Assembly (NCBI RefSeq): GCF_013387495.1
Contig: NZ_JABZEE010000025.1
Span: 1-64,000, forward strand
Reading direction: 5' to 3'
From: Streptomyces sp. PKU-EA00015
GTDB lineage: Bacteria > Actinomycetota > Actinomycetes > Streptomycetales > Streptomycetaceae
Length of the DNA stretch: 64,000 nucleotides
In this document: positions 1-7,555 of the stretch, in pieces
Position numbering within the stretch: the first letter of the stretch is position 1
How the letters are laid out: each line of letters begins with the position of its first letter
Program-made: the position numbers and the translations under genes
Notes under the pieces: model-generated
The model's input: the letters and a program-made list of their open reading frames with translations, nothing else
What the model was told of the DNA's origin: nothing
The model's database searches: none

Positions 1-134
1 CGCCGCAGCGTCGCGGCGCGCGAGGTCCCGCCGTCGCGGCGGGTGCCGCCGCCGTCCTCCGCGGCCGGACGTGACGGTCCCTCGTCGCGGGGCGGCGCCG
101 TGGCGGGCGACGCATCCGTGCCGCCGGCCGTCAC
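1..134 (-). CDS. N-terminal start of an unidentified protein, cut by the window edge
   Basis: A GTG at 134 overlaps the TGA stop of the upstream trypsin/kinase gene in a GTGA arrangement, the usual sign of translational coupling in this genome. The frame stays open to the window edge for 44 codons, and nearly all codons end in G or C, as in real genes here. The visible N-terminus is rich in Gly, Ala, Pro and Arg and looks disordered, so no family can be named. Its position suggests co-expression with the protease-kinase gene, possibly as another part of the same signalling or defence module. No stop is visible. An alternative ATG at 115 lies in another frame. Confidence 0.5.
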   Translation of the reverse strand, partial: MTAGGTDASPATAPPRDEGPSRPAAEDGGGTRRDGGTSRAATLR

Positions 135-3100
135 GCGGACTTCTCCCCGTCCCGGAGCAGGACGCGCCGGGCCCACCGCGGCCAGGGCGCCGAGCGGACG
201 CGGCCCCGGACGTGGCGGACGCCCAGCGGACGGGTGCGGAACGCCCGGTCCAGCAGCGCCTCCGCCAGCGCCGCGTCCTGCGGCCGGTCCGTGCGGGGAA
301 CCTGCTTCGCCAGCCGGCGGTAGCTCGCCGACAGTTCGTCCCGCAGCTGCCGCTCCGTCCTCGGGACCTGCTTCTCCGAGAAGCCGGCCGCCTCCAGCCG
401 CTCCAGGGGGCCGCCGGAACCGGGCTCCTCGCCCGCCTCCTCGACCAGGCCGAGCAGCATCGACAGCAGCTCCGTCCTGATCCGGTCGTGCGCCTGCCCG
501 TCCGTGAGCCCCTCGTCGTTGGTCAGCCGGTGCAGCGCGGCATAGGCGTCCACCGGCGAGCGCCGGTTCACGTGGATGCGCACGACGGCCGTGCGCGCGG
601 CCGTGCGGTGCCGTGAGTCCGGCGGCACGCTGTCCAGGTACGCGCACGCCTTCTGCCACTCGTCCTCCGCGAGGTGGATCCGGGCGAGCCCGAACGCCGC
701 CGCGCCCATCGCGTGGTTGCGCTGGAGCACCGCCTCGTAGAACTTCTTGGCCTGCGCCACGTTCTCCTCCCGGTCCGCCGGGGGCCGTGGCAGCTCCGAC
801 GGTGCGTCCTCCGCCGGCGGCGCGGCGGCCAGCTTCTCGTGGCAGTAGCCGAGCGCGAGCTTGGGCGCGTACTCGCCGGGGATCGCCCGGTACACGGCGT
901 CGAAGCCGCGCCAGGCGTCCGCCGTGCGGCCGGACGCGAGGTCGATGAGCCCCTGGTGCCAGTCCAGCCGCCAGTCGTACCGGGACCTGTCGCCCAGCCG
1001 CTCCTCGGCCATCCCCCGTTCCGTCTCGGCCGCCGCCACGTCCCCGAGCCGGAGACGGAGCCGGCAGCGCAGCAGATGCAGTTCCGGCGAGCGCTCCCAC
1101 TCACGGCTGAGTTGCAACAGACCGGCCGGGTCGTCGTACGACGTGCGCTGCAGCTCCTTCCAGTTGGGGTCCCGCACGTCCGGCTTGGGCTTCGGCAGTG
1201 CCACCGCCGCCTCCGCCGGATCCGGGATGCGCGCGCCGAGGCGGTCCGGCGCGCGGTCCGTACGCCACCGCTCCAGCGGCGGCGCCTTGCCGAGCTGGCC
1301 GTCGAGCGCGGCGGCCGGCGGGTCGAACAGGGTCGACGGCTGGTAGGTCTCCTCGCCCAGCCGCAGCGACCGCAGCTCGCGCAGGACACCGCGCAGCTGC
1401 ACGGCCATCTCGTCGGCGGAGGCGTACCGCAGCTCCGGCTCCTGGGCCATGGCCCGCTCCAGCGCCCGGTTCAGCGACTCCTCGCCGATGTCGGCGGACG
1501 GCTCGGGGTCCCGGGACAGCAGCTCGCGCAGCACGGCGCCGACGGTGTAGAGGTCGCCGGCGGTCGTCATCTCGCCCATCGGCCCGGAGCGCGGCGGCTT
1601 GTGGGTGACCGGCCCCGGCTCGCCGGGCTTGCGCACGCCGGCGACGTCGATCAGCTTGATGCCGTCGCCGCAGTGCAGGACGTTCGTGAGCGACAGGTCG
1701 CCGTAGACGAGCCCCTCCTTGTGCAGATGGCTCAGCGCGTCCAGGATCAGCAGCCCGTACGTGACGACGAACTCGCGCACCCGCGGCCCGGCGAACGGCG
1801 CTCTGCGCTCGGCGATGCGGTCCGCGACCCACGACAGCGGCGCCCCGTCGGCGAACTCCATCACGATGAACTCGTCCGGCGCCGACGGATGCCGCGCGTA
1901 GTTGACCACCCGGATGATGGACGGATGGTTGAGCCGCACCAGCCGCAGCCGCTCCTGGTGCGCCTGGCGGACGGCGACCGGATTGTCGGGGTCGAGGACG
2001 CCCTTGAGCGCCACAGGCCGCCTCTCCAGCAACAGATCACGGGCCAGATACACCTGACCGTGGCTGCCCCGGCCGATCGGTCCCACCACCTCGTACTGCT
2101 GGTGCAGCAGGTCGCCGGCCGCCAGTTTCGCGCCGGAGCGGGCGGTGACCAGCGCGTCCGGCGCGCCGACGGCGACGACCGGCAGATCCGTCAGCCCCTC
2201 GCCCGGCGGCCCGGCGACGAACTCGGGCGGGCCCGCCGTCCGGTGCAGGATCTCCTCCCTGTTCTCGGCCTCCAGCAGCGCCGCCTCGATGTCGACGGCG
2301 ATGCGGAACATCGCGTACGGCAGGGTCCGGCTGTCGTACGACAGGCCGCCGGGGCGCAGTTGTGCGAGCTTCGCCCGTAACCGCTCGACGTGCGCGTGCC
2401 GCTTTGCCGCGTCCTCCGGCCGGGCGGGATGTTCGCGGATGCGCCGTTCGCACACGGCGAGCCGGTCGAGCCGTGGCCGCAGCCGGACGGCACGGCGGTC
2501 CGGCCAGTCGGGCTCCATCAGGCCGGCGCGCACCCGGTCGAGCAGAGGCGAACTGCGGTCGCCGAAGACGAGGAGGAGGCGGGTCCCGCCGCCGGCGCGC
2601 AGGGCGCGCAGCAGGTCCATGATCTCGTCGTCGGAGGACGCGGACCGGTCGACGGCGAGGAACGCGATGTTCAGCGGCGGGCTCTCCTCGGCGATGCGCC
2701 GCAGCAGGGCCTCGAGGGGCTCCGGTCCGGCTTCCTCCGTCGGCACCGGCGCGTCGAGTCCGATACGGTCCGCCGCCTGGCGTGCCAGCTCCTCCGCCGT
2801 GCGGTTCGTCGCGTCCACCGCGATGTCGATGCTGCCCAGCTGAGGCTCGCCTGCCGAAGCGGGCATCGCCGACGGCGCCGGCGGGCTCTGCTCGCGGTCC
2901 GCCAGCGTCAGCACCGACCGGATCGTGTACCGGAGGTCGTGTTCGCCGGCTCCGGCGAAGACGGGCTCCACCGGGTCGGTGTCCGGTTCGCCGTCCAGCC
3001 AGCGGGTCAGCCGTCGTTGCAGTCCGGGCACCCGCCCCGAGACCGTCCGGTCCGGGGCGACCGCGACGTCCCGGGACACGGCCCGCAGTCCGGTGATCTT

Positions 3101-3808
3101 CAGCCCGAGCCGCTCCAGCCGCTCCCGCCGCAGGTGCCGCAGCACCGTCTCCGTCGGGATCATGTACGCGTGGTCCCGGCGCACGCGGGCCTCGGGGGTG
3201 CCGAACTGGTGCACCAGGATGCCGATGACGCGGCGGGAGCGGCTGTGCACGACCCCGCAGCCGCTGTAGCCGTGCCGCACCACGTACGGCGAGTCCTGGG
3301 TGTCGAGCTGCACCCACTCCGGTGTCGGCGCGGGCCCGCCGCGCCCCATCAGCCGGGCGTGCAGGTGCTCGCCGCCCGGCAGGTCGTCCGGGTAGCCCGT
3401 GAAGTGGACCGGCTCGCCGGTGGCCGGGATCTGGCGGTGCAGCACCGCGGCCGGAACGTCGTGCGGCAGACCGGGCCGGTCGTCCAGTTCGAGGAGGGCG
3501 ATGTCGCCGCCGAAGTCGGGGGTGGGTTCGACGAAGAACTTGGGGACCACGCGGGCGCGTACCGGCGTCCGCGCGCCGCCGGACGGCGCGGGGCGCACCA
3601 CGTCGATGTACACCGTGTCCAGCCTGGCGCGGGTGCCCGACCGGTCGGGCGCCGAGAGGACCGTGTGCGCGCAGGTCAGCACCCAGGAACGGGACAGGAG
3701 GACTCCGGCGCCGAGCGGGGTGCCGCCGCGGTCGGGCGTGCGCAGCAGACGGACTCGCCAACCCTCCTCATCAGCTGAGGTGTTGGATGTGCGATACGCA
3801 TCGCTCAT
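131..3808 (-). CDS. Trypsin-like protease / PknG-like kinase / TPR fusion protein
   Basis: A 1225-residue multidomain protein. Residues about 20-225 form a trypsin-like serine protease fold: TCAHTV carries the catalytic His (about residue 47), DIALLELD the Asp (about 102) and YSGCGV the Ser (about 183). A linker domain of unknown type follows (about 240-560). A protein-kinase domain (about 570-830) has the glycine loop IGRGSHGQVYLA and the beta-3 Lys in VALKGVL. Its catalytic loop reads LVYGDLSLTN and its metal loop LIDVAGV, as in PknG-type kinases that lack HRD and DFG, but the catalytic-loop Lys is Ser here, so activity is uncertain. The C-terminus resembles the PknG TPR region (DWRLDWHQGLIDLASG). 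The start is an ATG with no Shine-Dalgarno and TATCGT 8 nt upstream, so it may be leaderless. It is divergent from a Trypco2 gene. Trypsin/Trypco pairs are known from predicted NTP-dependent conflict systems; a role here in defence or stress signalling is inference. Confidence 0.85.
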   Translation of the reverse strand: MSDAYRTSNTSADEEGWRVRLLRTPDRGGTPLGAGVLLSRSWVLTCAHTVLSAPDRSGTRARLDTVYIDVVRPAPSGGARTPVRARVVPKFFVEPTPDFGGDIALLELDDRPGLPHDVPAAVLHRQIPATGEPVHFTGYPDDLPGGEHLHARLMGRGGPAPTPEWVQLDTQDSPYVVRHGYSGCGVVHSRSRRVIGILVHQFGTPEARVRRDHAYMIPTETVLRHLRRERLERLGLKITGLRAVSRDVAVAPDRTVSGRVPGLQRRLTRWLDGEPDTDPVEPVFAGAGEHDLRYTIRSVLTLADREQSPPAPSAMPASAGEPQLGSIDIAVDATNRTAEELARQAADRIGLDAPVPTEEAGPEPLEALLRRIAEESPPLNIAFLAVDRSASSDDEIMDLLRALRAGGGTRLLLVFGDRSSPLLDRVRAGLMEPDWPDRRAVRLRPRLDRLAVCERRIREHPARPEDAAKRHAHVERLRAKLAQLRPGGLSYDSRTLPYAMFRIAVDIEAALLEAENREEILHRTAGPPEFVAGPPGEGLTDLPVVAVGAPDALVTARSGAKLAAGDLLHQQYEVVGPIGRGSHGQVYLARDLLLERRPVALKGVLDPDNPVAVRQAHQERLRLVRLNHPSIIRVVNYARHPSAPDEFIVMEFADGAPLSWVADRIAERRAPFAGPRVREFVVTYGLLILDALSHLHKEGLVYGDLSLTNVLHCGDGIKLIDVAGVRKPGEPGPVTHKPPRSGPMGEMTTAGDLYTVGAVLRELLSRDPEPSADIGEESLNRALERAMAQEPELRYASADEMAVQLRGVLRELRSLRLGEETYQPSTLFDPPAAALDGQLGKAPPLERWRTDRAPDRLGARIPDPAEAAVALPKPKPDVRDPNWKELQRTSYDDPAGLLQLSREWERSPELHLLRCRLRLRLGDVAAAETERGMAEERLGDRSRYDWRLDWHQGLIDLASGRTADAWRGFDAVYRAIPGEYAPKLALGYCHEKLAAAPPAEDAPSELPRPPADREENVAQAKKFYEAVLQRNHAMGAAAFGLARIHLAEDEWQKACAYLDSVPPDSRHRTAARTAVVRIHVNRRSPVDAYAALHRLTNDEGLTDGQAHDRIRTELLSMLLGLVEEAGEEPGSGGPLERLEAAGFSEKQVPRTERQLRDELSASYRRLAKQVPRTDRPQDAALAEALLDRAFRTRPLGVRHVRGRVRSAPWPRWARRVLLRDGEKSA

Positions 3809-3844
3809 ACTGGCCAACGATAACTACGGGAAGCGGGGGGCGCG

Positions 3845-4159
3845 ATGGCTGAGCGTGACGAAACCGCGGTGGCGGGGCTGGCCGAGGTGATCGGGCAGGT
3901 CCGCGACGAGCTGGAGCGGGCCCAGCGCGCCGGCGCCGGCCGCGATCTGCGGTTCAGCGTGGAGAGCGTGCAGCTGGAGTTCGCCGTGCAGGTCAGGCGC
4001 GAGGCCACCGGCAGCGGCGAGCTGCGGATCGGCGTGCTGACGGCGGGCGGGGGCGGCACGAAGGGCCACGACCGCACCCACACCATCCAGATCCAGCTCA
4101 AGCCGCACGGACGCGACGGCAACCCGAACATCAGCGTCGGCGGCCTCGGGCCGCGGTAG
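3845..4159 (+). CDS. Trypco2-family small protein (trypsin-co-occurring domain 2)
   Basis: A 104-residue soluble protein. An N-terminal helix (GLAEVIGQVRDELERAQ) is followed by beta strands with alternating hydrophobic residues (SVESVQLEFAVQV) and a C-terminal segment TIQIQLKPHG. This pattern fits the Trypco2 domain, named because it is found beside trypsin-like proteases in actinobacterial conflict and signalling loci. It is divergent from the protease-kinase gene with only 36 bp between the starts, which supports a functional pair. A purine-rich run before the ATG can serve as ribosome-binding site. Its biochemical role is unknown; it could be an adaptor, inhibitor or activator of the protease. 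Confidence 0.75.
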   Translation: MAERDETAVAGLAEVIGQVRDELERAQRAGAGRDLRFSVESVQLEFAVQVRREATGSGELRIGVLTAGGGGTKGHDRTHTIQIQLKPHGRDGNPNISVGGLGPR

Positions 4160-4185
4160 CGGCTGCCCGCCGCCTCACAGCCGCC

Positions 4186-5646
4186 TCACAGCCGGCTCAG
4201 CGAGGCCGCCGCGAACAGCACGTCCCGGATCGCCTCCCGGTCACCGTCCTGGCCCGCCGCGGCCTCCTCCGGCGACACGTGCCCCGCGACGAGCCGGCAG
4301 AACTCGACGCCCTCGAGCGCCACCTGGGCCACCGAACGGTCGGGCGATCCGACGGCGGCCGGCGAGTCCAGGGCGATGTACCAGTTGCCCCCGCCGGACC
4401 CCTCGACCTCCAGGTGCAGCGAACGCCCCGGTGCCCCGGCCGCCACGAGATCGCGTACGGGCCCCGCGAGACCCGCGCGGCGCCGTTCGGCGAGGGCGGC
4501 CGGCAGCAGGCGCGCGGCGAGGTCGATCATCCGGTTGAGATGGGCGCCGCTCGGCGGCGCGTAGGGGTAGTCGACCGCGTCGGCGATGTCCTCGGCGTGG
4601 ATCCAGCACTCGAAGGCCCGGTCGAGGAGCGAGTCGCGCAGCGGCAGGGCGAACGCCCCGTACGAGACGGACAGTTCGGTGACGTCCCGGCTCGCGAACG
4701 ACACGGTGCGGATGAGGGCGTGGCTCTGGTCGCGCCAGGGCACGCGGATCGTGCGCGTGGGCGGCAGATCGACGCTGCTCCAGAACGCCTCCGTCCGCTC
4801 GGCGGGCCGCACGGGCGCGGCCCGGCCCAGCGGGTCGTCCAGACCGAGCGCGCCGGAGACCAGGCCGTCCACGCTCATCAGGTGCCCGATGACCCCGGCG
4901 ACGGTCGTGCGTCGGTCGACCTGCCGACCGCCCTCGAACCACTTCAGCCGCACGGGCGCGTGCCACTCGGACTCGCCGATGTCGCGCAGCAGCGCATCCA
5001 GTCGGGCGGTCTCGGCGTCGTACGGGTCGGCCCAGTCGGGCACGGGGATACGGGCGGGCCTGCGGCCCAGGCAGTTCTCCAGGACCTGGAAGCGCAGCAG
5101 CGGATCGAGGTCCAGGTCCCGGTCGGTGTGCAGCAGGCCGACGGCGTCGCGCAGCCGCAGCGCCTCGTCGGCGCAGGGGGCGCACTCGCCGAGATGCTCC
5201 TCGACGGTGGCGGTCTCCTCCGCGGAACAGGCGGACAGGGCCCACGCGCCCAGCAGCGATTTGAGCACGCTGTGCGACACGGGGCCTTCGGGCGCCGTCG
5301 GCGCGGTGGTGTGCGCGCCGTGCTCTGGTCCGGGCGCCGCGTCGTCGCTCGCCGCCCCGGCCGCGTCGGGCGACGGTACATGGTCGTCGTGCGCAGCCTG
5401 CGCGTGCGCGCCGGACCGGCCGTCGCCGGCAGGCTCGGCGCCGTGCGCCTTGTCGGGCGCGGCCGCGCCCGGGGTGTCCGCGGTGCCGGAGTCCTCGCGC
5501 GGCTCCGGGCGCGGCGGACGGTACGCGTGCGGCGACAGGTCGTCCGCGGCCGGCCTGGGGGACGGTATGCGAGGAACGCCTCGCATCTCGTCGCCTGCTC
5601 GGTCCCGGTCGCGTCCGTTGCCGCCGCCGTCGAGTGGCCCGCTCAC
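4186..5646 (-). CDS. zf-HC2 anti-sigma-like zinc finger fused to maleylpyruvate-isomerase-like domain
   Basis: 486 residues. The GTG start overlaps the sigma-factor stop (GTGA), so the two are translationally coupled. Residues 1 to about 120 are low-complexity, rich in Pro, Ala, Asp and His. A zf-HC2 segment follows, with the ligand pattern HLGECAPC (HxxxCxxC), the hallmark of zinc-binding anti-sigma factors. The C-terminal two thirds resemble the mycothiol-dependent maleylpyruvate isomerase / DinB fold (ARLDALLRDIGESEW, GVIGHLMSVDGLVSGAL, FECWIHAEDIADAVD). No transmembrane segment is evident, so this would be a cytoplasmic, possibly thiol- or redox-sensing, partner of the ECF sigma factor. 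The fusion occurs in other streptomycetes. Direct anti-sigma activity is inferred from coupling and the zinc motif. Confidence 0.85.
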   Translation of the reverse strand: MSGPLDGGGNGRDRDRAGDEMRGVPRIPSPRPAADDLSPHAYRPPRPEPREDSGTADTPGAAAPDKAHGAEPAGDGRSGAHAQAAHDDHVPSPDAAGAASDDAAPGPEHGAHTTAPTAPEGPVSHSVLKSLLGAWALSACSAEETATVEEHLGECAPCADEALRLRDAVGLLHTDRDLDLDPLLRFQVLENCLGRRPARIPVPDWADPYDAETARLDALLRDIGESEWHAPVRLKWFEGGRQVDRRTTVAGVIGHLMSVDGLVSGALGLDDPLGRAAPVRPAERTEAFWSSVDLPPTRTIRVPWRDQSHALIRTVSFASRDVTELSVSYGAFALPLRDSLLDRAFECWIHAEDIADAVDYPYAPPSGAHLNRMIDLAARLLPAALAERRRAGLAGPVRDLVAAGAPGRSLHLEVEGSGGGNWYIALDSPAAVGSPDRSVAQVALEGVEFCRLVAGHVSPEEAAAGQDGDREAIRDVLFAAASLSRL

Positions 5647-6224
5647 AGTGCGCGTCCGTATCCGGGCGGTGAGGACCCCTCCAGCGGGCGCGTGTGCGCG
5701 GTGGACAGCAGTTGCAGCCCCAGCCGCAGCCTGCGCCGCGCCTCGTCCTCCGTCACCCCGAGGTCGGCCGCGGTCTGCCGGTAGTCCCGGCGCTGGAAGT
5801 ACGCCAGCTCCAGCGCCGCCCGCAGCGGAGCGGGCATCGACGTCACGATGTAGTCGGCGCGGGCGGCGACCGCCGCGCGCCGCACCTTCTGCTCCAGCTC
5901 CTCGGCGGTGCCTCCGCCGCCCCGGGCCAGGGCCGCGGCCTCGCTCCGGCGCAGCCGGTGCACGGCCTGCTTGTTGGTGAGCCGCGCCACCCAGGAGCGC
6001 ATCGAGCCCTGTTTGGGGTCGTAGGCGTCCGGGTTCTCCCAGATGTAGCCGAAGACCTCGCGGGTGACCTGGTCGGCCGCCTCCTCGTCCTCCAGGACCC
6101 GGTGGGCCTGGCTGTGCACCAGCGCGGCGAACCGGTCGTACAACTCCCCGAGCGCCGCGGCCTCGCCCCGCGCGAGCCGCTGCTGCATCTTGCGGTCCCA
6201 GCGCGGTGGTGCGTCCTTCGCCAT
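5643..6224 (-). CDS. ECF-type RNA polymerase sigma factor
   Basis: 193 residues. Region 2 is visible as ALGELYDRFAALVHSQAHRVL ... GYIWENPDAYDP and the arginine-rich end of region 2.4 as SWVARLTNKQAVHRLRR. Region 4 has the helix-turn-helix DYRQTAADLGVTEDEARRRLRLG. The length is typical of sigma-70 family ECF factors, with no extra C-terminal domain. The ATG at 6224 is chosen because it begins the conserved protein and has a G-rich segment upstream; longer in-frame starts add an unconserved extension. The downstream gene is the coupled zf-HC2 partner. A 272-bp gap separates it from the divergent STAS gene and must hold promoters for both. Confidence 0.93.
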   Translation of the reverse strand: MAKDAPPRWDRKMQQRLARGEAAALGELYDRFAALVHSQAHRVLEDEEAADQVTREVFGYIWENPDAYDPKQGSMRSWVARLTNKQAVHRLRRSEAAALARGGGGTAEELEQKVRRAAVAARADYIVTSMPAPLRAALELAYFQRRDYRQTAADLGVTEDEARRRLRLGLQLLSTAHTRPLEGSSPPGYGRAL

Positions 6225-6496
6225 GCGGCCCCCAGCCGTGTCGCCCTCGCAGTCCCCGGTCCGTGCCTCGTTCGAATGTAGTGCGCCTCCTGACGTACGC
6301 ACCCCTCTTTGCACCAAGTACGCCCCTTGGCGCAGCCGTGGATGGCAGGGGCCCGCCGGGCGGGGTGGCGGACACGGGCCGGAGGGCGGAACTCCGGGTG
6401 AGATGCGTCGCGTTTCAGGGAGGGACGGCAGGGCAGTGGCCAGTGGAAGGACGGCTTCCGGTCTCCGGGCCGGCCGGTTCGACGAGAGGTCCGTAC

Positions 6497-6874
6497 GTGA
6501 TGATGCTCAAGGTGGCCGAGACCCGGCAGGGCGCGTGGACCGTGCTGCACGTCTGCGGCGAGCTCGATCTCGTGTCCTCGCCCGTGGTCCGCCAGCGGGT
6601 CCACGACGCGGTCGCGGCGGGCGACCGCGATGTGGTGCTCGACCTCTCCGAGGTCTTCTTCTGCGACTCCAGCGGCGTGGGCGTGCTCGTCGCCGCCCGC
6701 CGGCTGATGCGATCCTGCCAGGGCAGGCTCCGGCTGATACTTCCCGCGCGCGGCGCCGAGGAGGGCTCGCACGTCAACAGGGTGCTGAGCGCGCTCGGCG
6801 TGCGCCGCCTGTTCGAGGTGTACGCGGACGCGCTCTCGGCGACGGACGACGAGGCGCGGCCCCTCTCGGCGTGA
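6497..6874 (+). CDS. STAS-domain anti-anti-sigma factor (RsbV/BldG-like)
   Basis: 125 residues, a single STAS domain. In this family an unphosphorylated antagonist binds an RsbW-type kinase and releases a sigma factor; phosphorylation on a conserved serine blocks this. The phospho-acceptor region is visible as FFCDSSGVGVLV, preceded by the central strand DVVLDLSEV and the N-terminal strand VLHVCGELDLVSSP. GTG 6497 has GAGAGG 7 nt upstream; ATGs at 6500 and 6503 are alternatives. It is divergent from the ECF sigma operon. A cognate kinase could be the RsbW-like protein at 12.8 kb, but that link is a guess. Confidence 0.9.
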   Translation: MMMLKVAETRQGAWTVLHVCGELDLVSSPVVRQRVHDAVAAGDRDVVLDLSEVFFCDSSGVGVLVAARRLMRSCQGRLRLILPARGAEEGSHVNRVLSALGVRRLFEVYADALSATDDEARPLSA

Positions 6875-6984
6875 GCCCGCGCGACGCGACCCCGTTCGGT
6901 CACCGGCCGGTCGTCCCGAAGTCGCCCCCCGGTAATTCACCGGGTGTGTACACGCGTCAGCGCCCGGGGCTCTACGCTCCCGCC

Positions 6985-7503
6985 ATGGACAGCGCAGAGT
7001 ACGAGCGGAAGATCGCTTCCCGCTTCGCCGCTTTCGATCAGGACGGCAACGGCTCCATCGATCGCGAGGACTTCAGCAAGGCCGCGGCCTCGGTCCTCGC
7101 CGAGTTCTCCGTGACGCCACGCTCCGACAAGGGACAGGCCCTCTACAGCGGCGCCGAGGCGTTCTGGCAGGGCATGGCCGGGATCGCCGACGTGGACGGG
7201 GACCAGCGGGTCAGCCGCCAGGAGTTCGTGACCGGCGCGGTGAAGCGGCTGCGCGACAACCCCCAGCGGTTCGGCGAGATCGCCCGCCCGTTCCTGCGCG
7301 CGGTCGTCGCCGTCGCCGACCAGGACGGCGCCGGTGTCACCCCCGAGGCGGCCGCGCGTGTGATGAGAGCCCTCGGCGTCGACGCGCCCGTCGCCGAGCA
7401 GGCCGCGGCGACGCTGGACACGGACGGCGACGGCAGGATCGCCGAGGAGGAGATCCTGACGGCGTTCGCCGCGTACTGCGTCACCCCCGAGCAGCCCAGG
7501 TGA
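6985..7503 (+). CDS. EF-hand calcium-binding protein (calerythrin-like)
   Basis: 172 residues, cytoplasmic, with four EF-hand loops: DQDGNGSIDRED (about 18-29), DVDGDQRVSRQE (about 70-81), a third loop DQDGAGVTPEA that lacks the final Glu ligand, and DTDGDGRIAEEE (about 146-157). The four-hand layout and length match actinobacterial calerythrin/Cab-type calcium sensors. No signal peptide. TACGCT lies 6 nt before the ATG with no Shine-Dalgarno, so translation is probably leaderless. It ends at a strong hairpin shared with the convergent ligase gene. Its partner is unknown. Confidence 0.9.
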   Translation: MDSAEYERKIASRFAAFDQDGNGSIDREDFSKAAASVLAEFSVTPRSDKGQALYSGAEAFWQGMAGIADVDGDQRVSRQEFVTGAVKRLRDNPQRFGEIARPFLRAVVAVADQDGAGVTPEAAARVMRALGVDAPVAEQAAATLDTDGDGRIAEEEILTAFAAYCVTPEQPR

Positions 7504-7514
7504 CAGACGGTCCA

Positions 7515-7540
7515 GGGCCGCCCGGTGCACTGGGCGGCCC
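7515..7540. terminator. Bidirectional hairpin terminator
   Basis: The perfect 9-bp stem GGGCCGCCC / GGGCGGCCC with an 8-nt loop lies between the convergent EF-hand gene and acyl-CoA ligase gene. There is no long U tract, as is common in streptomycetes. Confidence 0.75.
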
Positions 7541-7555
7541 CCGACCCCGCGCCGC

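Noticed and set aside
674-2380. Long open frame (568 codons) antisense to the trypsin/kinase gene
   Set aside because: High GC content suppresses stops in antisense frames. The translation is Arg/Val/Gln-rich without domain signatures, whereas the other strand has clear protease, kinase and TPR motifs.
6290-6304. CTGACG half-site upstream of the ECF sigma gene
   Set aside because: The second half is GCACCC, not CGTCAG; the neighbouring genes are not catabolic.
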